From Alphaproteobacteria bacterium (lineage in GTDB: Bacteria; Pseudomonadota; Alphaproteobacteria; Ferrovibrionales; Ferrovibrionaceae): 46,187 bases of DNA. The stretch is from NCBI GenBank assembly GCA_026126215.1, contig JAHCJQ010000016.1, forward strand, positions 1-46,187, written 5' to 3'. Below are positions 36,429 to 46,187 of the stretch, one piece after another; within the stretch, counting starts at the first letter, position 1, and each line of letters opens with the position of its first letter. A program made the translations under genes and the position numbers. Under the pieces are notes generated by a model. The model was not told where the DNA came from. It ran no database searches and saw nothing but the letters and a program-made list of their open reading frames with translations.

Positions 36429-38243
36429 ATGCGCCTTCGCTCTGTGGCCGTCTGGTTTCTGCCAATGCTGGCGGCGATGGTCCTGGGCATTACCGCGCAA
36501 GCGGCCGATGTCCGGCGCATCGCGCTGGTGATCGGCAATGCTGAGTATCGCGAAGGAGCTCTCCGCAACCCCGTCAACGACGCAAGGGCGATGACCGCGG
36601 CGCTGACCGAACACGGCTTCAGCGTGATCCTGCGCCTGAATGCCACCAAGTCGCAGATGGAAGAGGCGATCGCAGAGTTCGGCGAGCAGCTTGGGGAGGG
36701 CGGCACGGCACTCTTCTACTTTGCCGGGCACGGCATCCAAGTGAACGGCCGCAATTTTCTTATCCCTGTCGATGCCGAGATAAGGTCGGAGCCTCGCGTC
36801 CGGCTGACCACCGTGGATGTCGAGGCCGTATTGGATCAGATGGGCGCTGCCAGATCGCGGGTCAATATCGTCATTCTTGACGCCTGCCGCAACAATCCCT
36901 TCGAGCGCCGCTTCCGCGGCACGGGCGGCGGGCTGGCGCAGATGAATGCGCCGGAAGGCACGCTGATCGCCTATGCCACTGCGCCAGGTGCCGTAGCGGC
37001 GGACGGCACCGGGGCCAATGGGCTATACACGGAGGAACTGCTGCGCGCCATCCGCGAGCCCGGCCTGAAAGTGGAAGAGGTCTTCAAATCCGTCCGGGCC
37101 GGCGTCACGCGGCGCTCGAACGGCGCGCAGATCCCTTGGGAGTCTTCCTCCCTGGTCGGCGACTTCTATTTCAGGGAATTGCAGCCTGCCATGGCTGCGG
37201 GACCCTCGCCGCTATCCGCCCGGCAGGCGCTCGAACTCGCCTTGTGGGACGCCGTCAAGACGAGCCAGTCGGCAGCCGAATTGCAGGCCTATCTCGACCA
37301 GTTTCCCAACGGCACCTTCGCGCCGCTTGCCCGCACCCGCATCGCCGCGATGGCCGTGCGCAAAGGAGCACCGGAACCACCGGTGGCGATCGCCAGGCCG
37401 CCCGAGTCGCGGCCCCGCACCGAGACAAACCCCCCCGTGGCCACCGCCAGGCCGGCGTCGATCGCCGACGCGACCGCAATCCCCGGTCTCAGCAAGCCGG
37501 GCCGCGAAGCATACCAACGCTTCCTGGCCAGCGGCGAGCACCGGGCATTCGCCGTCGCCGTGGCCAAGGGAGCGGGCTTTGGCTGGACCGCCGGCAACGA
37601 GGACGCAAACCGCGCGGTCTGGAGCGCGGCTTACAACTGCACCAAGTCCGCGAGGTCGATCTGCCAGATCCACGCGCTCAACCAGTCGCTGGAAGCGGCT
37701 TCCTATGAACGGTTCGCACGCGAAAGCGCCGAGGCCCTGGCCGTGCTCCGGCCCGGCGCCGTGCAGGGGTATTTTCGGGACGAGAACCGGGATTTCGGCG
37801 TCCCGCCGCAGGACATGCTCCGGCCGGTGGGCTATCATGCCGATACCCCGCTCACGCTACCCGGCGCGCGGACCATCTACACGACGGAACTGCTTGGCAT
37901 GCTCGCATCCGGCACCAGGCCGGTTCTCGTCGACACGCTGGACGGCAACCATCACCGCACCTTGCCGGGCGCCTACTGGATGCGTGGCGCCGGAAACGTC
38001 AAAGCGGAAGGCGATGAGACGGTGAGCGAGCTTCTCGGCCGCGTGACCGGCGGACTGGCAGCGTCGAAGGCAACGCCCGTGATCGTATTCTGCCTTTCGA
38101 GCCAGTGCTGGCTGTCCTACAACGCGGCGCGCCGGCTGGTGCTGCAAGGCTACAATCAGGTCTACTGGTATCGTGGCGGCGTCGAAGCCTGGCGCGCCGC
38201 CGGCTTGCCGATGGTCCGCTCCGTCATCCACGCGCAATTCTGA
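36429..38243 (+). CDS. Exported caspase-like protease with C-terminal CXnCW/rhodanese-like domain
   Basis: A 604-residue protein. Residues 1-26 look like a Sec signal peptide (VAVWFLPMLAAMVLGITAQA). Residues 28-250 form a peptidase C14 (metacaspase/caspase p20) domain: RRIALVIGNAEYREGALRNP, catalytic His101 in FYFAGHGIQVNG and Cys153 in VILDACRNNPFERRFRG. A Pro/Ala/Arg linker follows (about 320-360), then a region with FAVAVAKGAGFGWTAGNEDA and paired Cys (YNCTKSARSICQIHALN). The C-terminus (about 490-604) is rhodanese-like with Cys555 and Cys560 in FCLSSQCWLSYNAARRL and VYWYRGGVEAWRAAGLP, resembling CXXCW proteins of PQQ-dependent catabolism. This fusion is uncommon to my knowledge. It stands alone between ygfZ and tRNA-Lys. 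The start may be the GTG six bases earlier. Confidence 0.88.
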   Translation: MRLRSVAVWFLPMLAAMVLGITAQAADVRRIALVIGNAEYREGALRNPVNDARAMTAALTEHGFSVILRLNATKSQMEEAIAEFGEQLGEGGTALFYFAGHGIQVNGRNFLIPVDAEIRSEPRVRLTTVDVEAVLDQMGAARSRVNIVILDACRNNPFERRFRGTGGGLAQMNAPEGTLIAYATAPGAVAADGTGANGLYTEELLRAIREPGLKVEEVFKSVRAGVTRRSNGAQIPWESSSLVGDFYFRELQPAMAAGPSPLSARQALELALWDAVKTSQSAAELQAYLDQFPNGTFAPLARTRIAAMAVRKGAPEPPVAIARPPESRPRTETNPPVATARPASIADATAIPGLSKPGREAYQRFLASGEHRAFAVAVAKGAGFGWTAGNEDANRAVWSAAYNCTKSARSICQIHALNQSLEAASYERFARESAEALAVLRPGAVQGYFRDENRDFGVPPQDMLRPVGYHADTPLTLPGARTIYTTELLGMLASGTRPVLVDTLDGNHHRTLPGAYWMRGAGNVKAEGDETVSELLGRVTGGLAASKATPVIVFCLSSQCWLSYNAARRLVLQGYNQVYWYRGGVEAWRAAGLPMVRSVIHAQF

Positions 38244-38324
38244 AAGCGAGCGTGCCGCCGAAGCAGACGCGGCTGCGCCGACCTTCGCCGGTTACCAGCA
38301 ATCCATTGATTTTGCTTGGGAAAT

Positions 38325-38400
<76 letters not shown>

Positions 38401-38448
38401 ATCTCCCGGTCCCCGGCCCCGGCATCGCGAACCCGGAAAGCGGCGGGC

Positions 38449-38477
38449 GTTGTAGCAAGATCAGGCTGGCTTGTCAC
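38449..38477 (-). promoter_or_regulatory. Sigma-70-type promoter of tRNA-Lys
   Basis: On the minus strand: -35 GTGACA (38472-38477), a 17-nt spacer, -10 TACAAC (38449-38454), and then a GC-rich stretch as is typical before stable RNA start sites. The predicted start lies about 40 nt before the tRNA 5' end. Confidence 0.5.
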
Positions 38478-38664
38478 GGTCTTTCGCGCTCAGCCCCGGA
38501 CGGTTCCGCCGCCTAGGCCCATTTTGCGAACCGGTCGGCGGCCGGTGCGGTTCCGCGGTATCACGTCTGCGTCAACTTGCGGACGTGAGCCTTGAGACCT
38601 CGGCACCGCCGGCTAGGCTGGGCGCGCGGGGGCATCGACTGAAAGCAACAAGGAAAATCCAGTC

Positions 38665-39084
38665 ATGAAGTATGTCTCCAGGCTCTCGCTCGTGCTCCCG
38701 CTGGCCATGCTGGCCGCCTGCACCACGGCGACCGGCGTCGAGGTCTATCCGCAGACCGCGCAGCAGTTCGCGGTCGGGCGGACGAAGACCGCAGACGTCA
38801 CCGGCGCGCTGGGCGAGCCGACCCAGAAGATCTACAAGGCGAACGGCACCAGCGAGATGATCTACGAGTTCGAGGAGCAGCAGCCGCGCATCCTCAATTT
38901 CATTCCGGTGGTGAACTGGTTCGTCAACCAGACGGATACACGCTCGACCAAGGCCGTGTTCGTATTCGACCAGGCCGGCACGCTGCGCGACTACGAGGCG
39001 AAGCAGACCAAGGTCCGCTCGGTCGGCGGCATCCTGACGCCGGAACTCGACCCGGTAAACGATCAGGTCCGCTGGGAGAAGTAG
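38665..39084 (+). CDS. Small outer-membrane lipoprotein (SmpA/OmlA-like)
   Basis: A 139-residue lipoprotein with signal peptide KYVSRLSLVLPLAMLAAC and lipobox LAAC (Cys19). The mature part resembles the small BamE/SmpA-OmlA fold: FAVGRTKTADVTGALGEPTQ, the usual F-x-x-G-x-T-x-x-D-V-x-x-x-x-G-x-P pattern, then a beta-rich stretch (SEMIYEFEEQQPRI, TKAVFVFDQAGTLRDYEA). It is not clear that it is BamE itself; several paralogous lipoproteins share the pattern. It lies alone between tRNA-Lys and the end of rodA, and is followed by a strong hairpin. The ribosome-binding site AAGGA is about 10 nt upstream. Confidence 0.82.
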   Translation: MKYVSRLSLVLPLAMLAACTTATGVEVYPQTAQQFAVGRTKTADVTGALGEPTQKIYKANGTSEMIYEFEEQQPRILNFIPVVNWFVNQTDTRSTKAVFVFDQAGTLRDYEAKQTKVRSVGGILTPELDPVNDQVRWEK

Positions 39085-39094
39085 TCCCGGCATC

Positions 39095-39121
39095 GGGAGG
39101 CGGACGGCCGGTCCGCCTCCC
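39095..39121. terminator. Bidirectional terminator between the lipoprotein gene and rodA
   Basis: A perfect 11-bp inverted repeat, GGGAGGCGGAC (39095-39105) and GTCCGCCTCCC (39111-39121), with a 5-nt loop, in the 48-nt gap between two convergent stop codons. No T run follows on either strand, so efficiency is uncertain, but the position is right. Confidence 0.65.
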
Positions 39122-39132
39122 GGACTGCGGGA

Positions 39133-40287
39133 TCAGCCAAGACCGCCATCGAGTCGTCGCGGCAACTGCAAGTCCCGATGCACATAAACGTTCAACAGCA
39201 GACCCAACCCGACCAGCAGCGTCATCATCGAGGTTCCGCCGTAGGAGACGAGCGGCAGCGGCACGCCGACCACGGGAACCAGGCCGGTTACCATGGCGAC
39301 ATTGATGAACACGTAGAGGAAGAACATTCCGGTGAAGCCGGCCGCCACCAGCCGGCCATACTGGTGACGGGCCCTGAGCGCGATGGCCAGGCCATAGGCG
39401 AAGATGCAGACATAGAGCGCGATCAGCGTCAGCGCCCCGGCCATGCCCATCTCTTCGGCAAGCGTAGTGAAGATGAAATCGGTCTGCTTCTCGGGCAGGA
39501 AGTTGAGATGCGCCTGCGTCCCCTGCAGAAAGCCCTTGCCGAAGATGTGTCCGGAACCAAGTGCGATCTTCGATTGCAGGATGTGATAGCCGCTGCCTAG
39601 CGGATCGTTTTCCGGATCGAGGAAGGTCAGCACCCGGCGCCGCTGGTAGTCATGCATAAGCTGCCATGCGATCGGGATCGCGCCGAGGCCGGCGCCGAGC
39701 GCGAGCGCGAACTTCCAAAGGCGCACGCCAGCGAAGAACAGGATGATGCCGCCGGTCATGATCAGTAGCAGCGCGGTGCCGAGATCGGGCTGCTTCATCA
39801 CCATTCCGGCCGGAAGCAGGATCATCGCTACCGGGATGAGCAGCCACCGGATCTTGCCTACTTCCTCGATGGTCAGGCCGTGGAAGTATCGCGCGAGGGC
39901 CAGAATCAGCGCGATCTTCATGACCTCCGAGGGCTGGATGTTGAAAGGTCCGAGATCGATCCAGCGGCGCGCGCCCATGCCGATGGTGCCGAACACCATC
40001 ACCGCCACCAGCAGCAGCACCGCCACCGCATAGGCCGGATAAGCAAATTTCAGCCAGAAGCGTAAGTCTATCACCGCGATGGCCAGCATGAGAACGAGGC
40101 CAACGCCGAAGCGGATCATCTGCCGCGACGCCCATGGGTCGAGACTGCCACCCGCCGCCGAATAGAGCATGGCGAACCCGACCGAGGCCACCAGGCAGAC
40201 GAGCAGCACCAGGCCCCAGTTGATCTCCCAGAGCTTGCGCCCGATTGAGAGCTTGCGTTCTGGCCCGCCGATGGTCGAAAGCGCCAT
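39133..40287 (-). CDS. rodA: Elongasome peptidoglycan glycosyltransferase RodA
   Basis: A SEDS-family protein of 384 residues with about ten membrane segments. RodA polymerises glycan strands during cell elongation together with PBP2. Recognisable parts: GARRWIDLGPFNIQPSEVMK (the SEDS W-I-x-x-G-x-x-x-Q-P-S-E motif), MVMKQPDLGTALLLI with the catalytic Asp, LGSGYHILQSKIALGSGHIF, FLPEKQTDFIFTTLAEEMGM, and LPLVSYGGTSMMTLLVGLG. It is the last gene of the mre-mrd operon, 3 nt after mrdA, and ends at a terminator. Confidence 0.96.
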   Translation of the reverse strand: MALSTIGGPERKLSIGRKLWEINWGLVLLVCLVASVGFAMLYSAAGGSLDPWASRQMIRFGVGLVLMLAIAVIDLRFWLKFAYPAYAVAVLLLVAVMVFGTIGMGARRWIDLGPFNIQPSEVMKIALILALARYFHGLTIEEVGKIRWLLIPVAMILLPAGMVMKQPDLGTALLLIMTGGIILFFAGVRLWKFALALGAGLGAIPIAWQLMHDYQRRRVLTFLDPENDPLGSGYHILQSKIALGSGHIFGKGFLQGTQAHLNFLPEKQTDFIFTTLAEEMGMAGALTLIALYVCIFAYGLAIALRARHQYGRLVAAGFTGMFFLYVFINVAMVTGLVPVVGVPLPLVSYGGTSMMTLLVGLGLLLNVYVHRDLQLPRRLDGGLG

Positions 40288-40290
40288 GCT

Positions 40291-42195
40291 TCAGGTCCCC
40301 CGTCCGCCGTCGCCCGATTGCGCGAAGCGCGCCCGACCCGGCCGGCGCGAAGGATCCAGCCGCTGGCATTCGATCAGGATGTCGCGCGCCAGCGGCGCCG
40401 CCGCCTTCGATCCGCTCTCGCCATGCTCGACCACCACCGCGCAGGCATAGCGCGGCTCCTCGACCGGCGCATAAGCAACGAAGAGCGCATGGTCGCGCTC
40501 CTCCCAGGGAATGTCCTTCCTTCGATGCCGTCCTTCCTCGCGGTCGCGCTTCGTGATGCGGCGAACCTGGCTGGTGCCGGTCTTGCCGGCCATGGCCATG
40601 CCGGGCTCCTTGATGCGGGACGCATACGCCGTGCCGCGCTGCGACAGCGTGACACCCTTCATGCCGTCAAGCACGACCTTGAGCAAGGCAGGCGAAACCT
40701 TGAGCGAGGGCACTCCGCGCTCGGCTGCCGTGCGCAGGTCGTCGCCATCCTCCAGATCGCCTCCCGGCCGCACCAGCCGCGGCTCCACCGCGAACCCGCC
40801 ATTGGCGAGGCGGGCCGCCATGACGCAGAGCTGCAACGGCGTCGCCAGCATGTAGCCCTGACCGATGCCGATGCTGAGATTTTCGCCCAGATGCCAGGGC
40901 TCGCCCCTGACCGCCCGCTTCCAGGCCGCGGTCGGAACCAGGCCATTGCGCTCGCCCGGCAGCCCGAGCGGCGTCGCCTTGCCGAGACCGAAACGATGTG
41001 CCATGTCCGCCAGGCGATCGACGTGGAGGCGTCGGGAAATCTCGTAGAAATAGACGTCGCAGGACTCCTCGATCGCCGACACCATGGCGAGGTTGCCGTG
41101 CCCGCCGCGCTTCCAGCAATGGAAGGTGTTGTTGCCGAAGACCATGTGGCCGGGGCAGAAGACCCGCTGGTCAGGCGTGATCACGCCATGTTCGAGCCCC
41201 GCCAGCGCCACCAGCATTTTGTAGGTCGAGCCAGGAGGATACTCCGCCGCCGCTGCCTTGTTGGTCAGCGGTTTCATCTTGTTGCCGATCAGGCTGCGCC
41301 AGTAATCGCGACTTACGCCGACATTGAAGGCATTCGGATCGAAAGAAGGGGTCGAGACCAGGGTGAGCAGATCCCCGGTATGGATGTCCATGACCACGGC
41401 GGCGGCCGAAAGCTCACCCAACCGCTCGAAGGCGAAGCGCTGCAGTTCGGCATCGAGGGTCAGGACCAGGTCGTTGCCGGGCTGCCCATCGCGGCGCGCC
41501 AGCTCGCGGATCACGCGGCCATAGGCATTTACCTCGACGCGGCTGTCGCCCGCCCTGCCCCGCAGATGCAGATCGTAGACCCGCTCAAGGCCGTTCTTGC
41601 CGATGCGAAAACCCGGCAGCTCCAACAGCGGGTCGTCGCCATGCTCCTTCAGATCGGCCTCCGAGACCGCCGCGACATAGCCCACCGCATGCGCGGTGAT
41701 CTCGTGCAGCGGATAGTCGCGCGTCTCGCCGACATCAAGCTGCACGCCCGGCAGGTCCGGGCTGTGCAGGTTGATGCGGGCGAATTCTTCCCAGGTCAGG
41801 TTGTCAGCCACTGCCACGGGGACGAACTTGCGCTTGCGCTCCACCTCGCGCAGCACCCTCTGGCGCTGCCAGTCCTCGATCCGGATCAGTTCGCCGAGCC
41901 GGTTCAGGGTCCGCTCGACGCTATCAGTCTGTTCGCGGATGATGAGGACCCGGTAGTTCTGGCGGTTCGTGGCGATCTCGACGCCGAAACGGTCGAGCAC
42001 GCGTCCGCGCGGCGGGGCCAGAAGCCGCAGGTTGATACGGTTCTCGTCAGCCAGCACCTTGTACTGGTCGGATTCGATGACCTGGAGATAGTAGAGCCGG
42101 GCGGCAAGGCCACCCACCAGTGCCGCCTGGCCGAGCCCGAACAGGGCGGCGCGACGGGTGAACACCTTGTAACGGTCGGAGTCGTTGCGCTGCAT
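40291..42195 (-). CDS. mrdA: Penicillin-binding protein 2 (MrdA)
   Basis: The class B transpeptidase that cross-links peptidoglycan for elongation, 634 residues. An N-terminal membrane anchor (ALFGLGQAALVGGLAARLYY, about 15-35) is followed by the PBP dimer domain and a transpeptidase domain with active Ser in AEYPPGSTYKMLVALAG, the SxN-type motif IEESCDVYFYEISR (SCD), and KTG in MAGKTGTSQVRR. The SCD variant of the second motif is usual for PBP2. It follows mreD by 10 nt and precedes rodA by 3 nt, forming the classic PBP2-RodA pair. Confidence 0.96.
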   Translation of the reverse strand: MQRNDSDRYKVFTRRAALFGLGQAALVGGLAARLYYLQVIESDQYKVLADENRINLRLLAPPRGRVLDRFGVEIATNRQNYRVLIIREQTDSVERTLNRLGELIRIEDWQRQRVLREVERKRKFVPVAVADNLTWEEFARINLHSPDLPGVQLDVGETRDYPLHEITAHAVGYVAAVSEADLKEHGDDPLLELPGFRIGKNGLERVYDLHLRGRAGDSRVEVNAYGRVIRELARRDGQPGNDLVLTLDAELQRFAFERLGELSAAAVVMDIHTGDLLTLVSTPSFDPNAFNVGVSRDYWRSLIGNKMKPLTNKAAAAEYPPGSTYKMLVALAGLEHGVITPDQRVFCPGHMVFGNNTFHCWKRGGHGNLAMVSAIEESCDVYFYEISRRLHVDRLADMAHRFGLGKATPLGLPGERNGLVPTAAWKRAVRGEPWHLGENLSIGIGQGYMLATPLQLCVMAARLANGGFAVEPRLVRPGGDLEDGDDLRTAAERGVPSLKVSPALLKVVLDGMKGVTLSQRGTAYASRIKEPGMAMAGKTGTSQVRRITKRDREEGRHRRKDIPWEERDHALFVAYAPVEEPRYACAVVVEHGESGSKAAAPLARDILIECQRLDPSRRPGRARFAQSGDGGRGT

Positions 42196-42205
42196 GCCGC
42201 CCCCT

Positions 42206-42718
42206 TTAGCCCGGTTGCAGCATGCGCCGCTCCGCCAGGAGGAAGGTCCAGGCCAGAAGCGGATAGGCGAAGACCGTCAGTGCCCATTGGGCGAGCGCCT
42301 GGCGTGGATCGAAGAGATGCAGGTAGTAGAGGCTCGAGACGGACCAGATGAACAGCGCGGCGCCGCCGGCCACCAGGGCGAAACCGGACCAGCCAACGAC
42401 AAAGCCGGCGCCGGCCAGGAAGCGGCGCTGCGAGACGCAGACACCCTGGACCAGCGCCAGAACCAGCGCCATCAGCCCAAGCGGGCCGCCGGAGAGCGCA
42501 TCCTCCACCAGCCCGAGCGCGAACGCCGCCCAGGCCGGCAGCAGGTCCGGCCGATAGACGCCCCAGTAATAGACGGCGATGACCGACAGCAGCGGCATGA
42601 CGCTGGAGAATTGCGGCAGCCCGAAGGGAAGCAGCGCCAGCAGGATGAGCGCGACGCCGAACAGGCTGGGCGCCAGCCGGCGGCCGAAGCCACGCAGGCG
42701 CCGCACGAACCCCGGCAT
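42206..42718 (-). CDS. mreD: Rod-shape protein MreD
   Basis: A small inner-membrane protein of 170 residues with about five hydrophobic segments (for example LFGVALILLALLPFGLPQFS, MPLLSVIAVYYWGVYRPDLL, LGLVEDALSGGPLGLMALVL). The YYWGVYRPDLLP and GLVEDALSGGPLG stretches are those of MreD, where a conserved loop follows the third segment. It helps hold the MreB-MreC-PBP2-RodA complex together. It follows mreC by 3 nt. Confidence 0.92.
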   Translation of the reverse strand: MPGFVRRLRGFGRRLAPSLFGVALILLALLPFGLPQFSSVMPLLSVIAVYYWGVYRPDLLPAWAAFALGLVEDALSGGPLGLMALVLALVQGVCVSQRRFLAGAGFVVGWSGFALVAGGAALFIWSVSSLYYLHLFDPRQALAQWALTVFAYPLLAWTFLLAERRMLQPG

Positions 42719-42721
42719 GCC

Positions 42722-43600
42722 CTAGCGCCTGCCCGGCAACGCCGGCGCCTCGCCCTCCGCCACCGGCCGCGGCAGGTCGTAACGGACGACGCTCACCATA
42801 TCCAGGCGGTAATAATCGGCGAAAGGCTGCACGCGGACGATGCCATCGGTGATCGAGGCGACGAAACCGACCGGCAAGCCCGGCGGGAATACGCCGCCAT
42901 GGCCGGAAGTAAGAACCCTGTCGCCAGGCGATACCTGGGAATTACCGGGCAGGAACTCCACTCGCGGCCGTTCGCTGTTGTCGCCGGAGAGGATGCCGCG
43001 CAGCCGGCTGCCCTCGAGCATGACCGGCACACGGGAGTTGAGGTCGGTCAGCAGCAGGACGCGGGCGGAACGTTGCCCCACCTCGGCCACCCGGCCAACT
43101 ACGCCCGCTTCGCCCATGGCCACCTGACCCTTCTGCACCCCATCGCGCAGCCCCGCATTGACCAGCATGGTGCGGACATAGGACCCGCCCGTATCGCCAA
43201 CCACCCGCGCGGTGACGAAGCTGGTCAGGGGATCGATGGTGACATGCAGAAGCTGACGCAGCCGGGCATTGTCCTGCTCCAGCCGGCGCGCCATCTCCTG
43301 CCACTTGAGCAACCTGGCATTCTCCTCGCGCAGCCGGGCGTTCTCCTCGTGCAGGCGGAAAAGTTCGTGCGCCCGCTCGGCCAGGGCCCGCCCGGCGGCG
43401 AGCGGCTCGGCGAACGCCGAAAGCACCGGTGTCAGCGCGTCGGCGACCGTGGTCCTGATCCGTTCGGTCAGTGCGATATCCGCCCGTCCAACGATCAGCA
43501 GGCCGGTACCGAGCGCAACCAGCATGAGAAACGCAAAGCGCTGCACCATTGCCTTAACCGGCATGGCGAGCCGCATCATCCTGGCGTTTCTCGGTCTCAC
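42722..43600 (-). CDS. mreC: Rod-shape protein MreC
   Basis: A single-pass periplasmic scaffold of 292 residues that binds PBP2. A basic N-terminus is followed by a membrane segment (QRFAFLMLVALGTGLLIVG, about 20-38), a coiled coil (AHELFRLHEENARLREENAR), and two beta-barrel domains with ARVVGDTGGSYVRTMLVNAG, MGEAGVVGRVAEVG and DRVLTSGHGGVFPPGLPVGF. The start is a GTG at 43600 giving the common RLAMPVKA N-terminus with some lead residues; ATGs at 43579 and 43576 are alternatives. It follows mreB by 40 nt. Confidence 0.95.
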   Translation of the reverse strand: MRPRNARMMRLAMPVKAMVQRFAFLMLVALGTGLLIVGRADIALTERIRTTVADALTPVLSAFAEPLAAGRALAERAHELFRLHEENARLREENARLLKWQEMARRLEQDNARLRQLLHVTIDPLTSFVTARVVGDTGGSYVRTMLVNAGLRDGVQKGQVAMGEAGVVGRVAEVGQRSARVLLLTDLNSRVPVMLEGSRLRGILSGDNSERPRVEFLPGNSQVSPGDRVLTSGHGGVFPPGLPVGFVASITDGIVRVQPFADYYRLDMVSVVRYDLPRPVAEGEAPALPGRR

Positions 43601-43640
43601 GTCACCTGCCCGAAATCCCGGTCCGGTCCCTGCCCAAGCA

Positions 43641-44702
<1,062 letters not shown>

Positions 44703-45037
44703 CTAACAGGCCGGCAGGCGCGGCCACGATGGACCGTGCATCCCCGGACAACCCATGGATGGAGCCGGCCCGTGGCCAGTCCCTCTCCGCCCCCCGTTCA
44801 TGCGCACGGCACGGGCGGCACGGCACCCCGTCCTTCCGCACCCAACCGATCCTGCATGGCAACGATGATGATCCGTTCCCTGTCGGGAACGGCCGCGCCG
44901 GAACCGGACTGCCTCACATCGGACATTCTGACTGGTCCCAAAGTTCCTGCCGGGAACCGCCCGCTTGCGGCAGAAAGCCGACCATTGCGGGAAAGACACC
45001 CGACCCGTTCGTCCGGAACGGTACTTGAAACGTTAAA

Positions 45038-45066
45038 ACAATAACTTAACGAAACTGCTCTGCCAA
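45038..45066 (-). promoter_or_regulatory. Candidate sigma-70 promoter for the mre operon
   Basis: On the minus strand: -35 TTGGCA (45061-45066), a 17-nt spacer, -10 TATTGT (45038-45043), in the only AT-rich patch of the gap. It matches the sigma-70 consensus at five of six and four of six positions. It is about 356 nt upstream of the mreB start codon. Confidence 0.4.
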
Positions 45067-45244
45067 CCGGGTTAAGCGTCTTTCGCGTCGCGCGATAGCG
45101 CCTTGTGGCCAGTTTTACGCCGTCGCGGCAGGCGGCCGCAACGGGAAAGCGGGAAGGTCAAGCGCACGTGAAGGCACGCCCTGCGATGCTGCTAAGAATC
45201 TGAAAGCAATAATCTTTCGAACGGCGGCGCGGTCCGCCGGTAAC

Positions 45245-45270
45245 GCCGGGGCGCCGTCCGGCGCCCCGGC
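45245..45270 (-). terminator. Hairpin terminator after ilvC
   Basis: An 11-bp perfect stem (GCCGGGGCGCC 45245-45255 with GGCGCCCCGGC 45260-45270) and a 4-nt loop, starting 10 nt after the ilvC stop codon. A second, shorter GC hairpin lies just beyond (around 45222-45240). No T run is present, so the call rests on stem strength and position. Confidence 0.6.
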
Positions 45271-45280
45271 CGTCCGAACT

Positions 45281-46187
<907 letters not shown>

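Noticed and set aside
38290..38324. Hairpin AGCAA/TTGCT after tRNA-Lys as a terminator
   Set aside because: Only 5 bp with a 10-nt loop and no T run on the relevant strand; too weak.
40318..42351. A 677-codon plus-strand open frame opposite mrdA
   Set aside because: Shadow of mrdA, whose transpeptidase motifs are unambiguous.
45033..45049. Paired TTAA motifs upstream of mreB as a CtrA box
   Set aside because: Spacing is 9 nt and not 7; CtrA boxes are strict about spacing.

Overview
This 46.2 kb, GC-rich window reads as chromosome of a motile alphaproteobacterium, most likely of the Rhodospirillales or a close relative. The evidence is the joint presence of sciP, ctrA and chpT (the CtrA cell-cycle pathway), a FlbD-type sigma-54 activator inside a fliF-fliG-fliH-fliN-flbD-flhA cluster, a hybrid CheA, and tandem feruloyl-CoA-synthetase-like genes. 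I see no insertion sequence, phage gene, CRISPR array or other clear sign of recent transfer.

Layout. (1) 1-13.4 kb, flagellar block. The tail of sciP is followed by a rightward run: fliF, fliG, fliH, fliN, a PomA-like stator gene, flbD, flhA, flhF, flhG and a large unassigned gene that may be FliK-like. A leftward fliI-fliJ pair faces this run. (2) 13.4-20.7 kb, control block. ctrA reads right from a promoter region with a perfect TTAA-N7-TTAA CtrA box. A leftward run follows: chpT, cheA, cheW, cheY, cheB, cheR. (3) 20.7-21.7 kb: a DUF3553 gene and cysQ. (4) 21.7-31.4 kb, leftward: an SCP2-type thiolase, then a periplasmic binding protein with livH-livM-livG-livF, then two related feruloyl-CoA-synthetase-like ligases. 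This could be an uptake and CoA-activation module for an aromatic or other organic acid. (5) 31.4-38.4 kb: an orphan membrane histidine kinase, a dihydroorotase-like protein, a GT9 glycosyltransferase, ygfZ, an exported caspase-like protein with a C-terminal CXnCW/rhodanese-like domain, and tRNA-Lys(CTT). (6) 38.6-46.2 kb: a small lipoprotein, the leftward cell-shape operon mreB-mreC-mreD-mrdA-rodA, a 0.6 kb gap, and the 3' part of ilvC running off the right edge.

How the parts fit. CtrA, phosphorylated through ChpT and restrained by SciP, is the expected master activator of flagellar and chemotaxis genes in this class. Here all three regulators lie among their expected targets, and CtrA-like sites can be seen before ctrA/fliI, before fliF and (weakly) before cheA. 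FlbD would add the sigma-54 tier. FlhF and FlhG would set flagellum position and number. The Che proteins would set switching at the FliG/FliN switch. The mre-mrd block makes the cell-elongation machine.

No whole undescribed system is evident. The points I find most worth a second look are the caspase/CXnCW fusion, the Liv transporter with paired CoA ligases, the dihydroorotase with Gln at the first metal-ligand position, and the unassigned gene after flhG. Product names come from recognising motifs and gene order by eye; no database search was run.
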